This document shows positions 13,103 through 13,138 of a DNA stretch of 13,138 bases, piece by piece. Under the pieces are notes generated by a model. That model did no database searches, had not been told where the DNA came from, and saw nothing but the letters and a program-made list of their open reading frames with translations. Where the stretch lies: contig JBMNRA010000070.1 in NCBI GenBank assembly GCA_050944415.1, forward strand, positions 1-13,138. The letters are read 5' to 3'. The stretch's first letter is position 1, and each line of letters opens with the position of its first letter. Source of the stretch: Ruminococcus_G sp050944415 (GTDB taxonomy: Bacteria > Bacillota > Clostridia > Lachnospirales > Lachnospiraceae). Position numbers and translations under genes: made by a program.

Positions 13103-13138
13103 AATATATATCTAACTCCAAATTCTATCGCATTATTG

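Noticed and set aside
13103..13138. Promoter or operator for the MerR-family gene
   Set aside because: Only 36 bases are available. A TTGGAGTTA stretch is present, but no matching second half or -35 can be established.

Overview
The window looks like chromosome of a low-to-moderate GC Firmicute, most likely a Lachnospiraceae-type Clostridium relative. This rests on gene order (TIGR03960 radical SAM protein, TIGR03936 partner, rng, then rplU-prp-rpmA-obg-yhbY-nadD-yqeK-rsfS), an L27 with the Firmicutes-type N-terminal extension and its Prp protease, purine-rich Shine-Dalgarno sites and Bacillus/Clostridium-type LexA boxes. The genus is inference.

Region 1 (about 1-4781, + strand) starts with the possible tail of an unidentified gene. 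A promoter-like site with a 19-base palindrome in its spacer follows, then four tightly coupled genes: a TIGR03960 radical SAM protein, its TIGR03936 partner, a short RNase E/G without the zinc-link cysteines, and a DegV-family fatty-acid-binding protein. The first gene has almost no room for a leader and no ribosome site; the next two probably start with TTG.

Region 2 (4782-9552, + strand) is a ribosome and housekeeping operon. A strong extended -10 promoter and an L21-leader-like element precede rplU, prp and rpmA. A hairpin follows rpmA, then come obg, yhbY, nadD, yqeK, rsfS and a GNAT acetyltransferase, closed by a terminator. Most of these genes concern ribosome building or maturation (L21, Prp, L27, Obg, YhbY, RsfS), with NAD synthesis and Ap4A breakdown alongside.

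Region 3 (9553-10992) is an SOS module. lexA (- strand) and a small membrane-anchored LysM protein (+ strand, YneA-like division inhibitor by context) diverge from a region holding four LexA boxes. The LysM gene has a consensus promoter and an unusual structured 5' leader of about 150 nt ending in a possible attenuator. A 16-bp inverted repeat lies downstream of lexA.

Region 4 (10963-11567) is a gene graveyard: a YczE-type membrane protein remnant on the - strand abuts head-to-head a LysR effector-domain remnant on the + strand. The simplest reading is one deletion through a divergent regulator/target pair, followed by erosion of both outer ends.

Region 5 (11547-13138, - strand) holds a MerR-family regulator and a DUF554 membrane protein. 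Between them is a textbook MerR-type promoter: -35 and -10 boxes 19 bp apart around a perfect 9+3+9 palindrome, with the regulator's stop codon inside the -35 box. This is the clearest candidate for a small, little-described regulatory system here. No tRNA, rRNA, CRISPR array or intact mobile element was seen.
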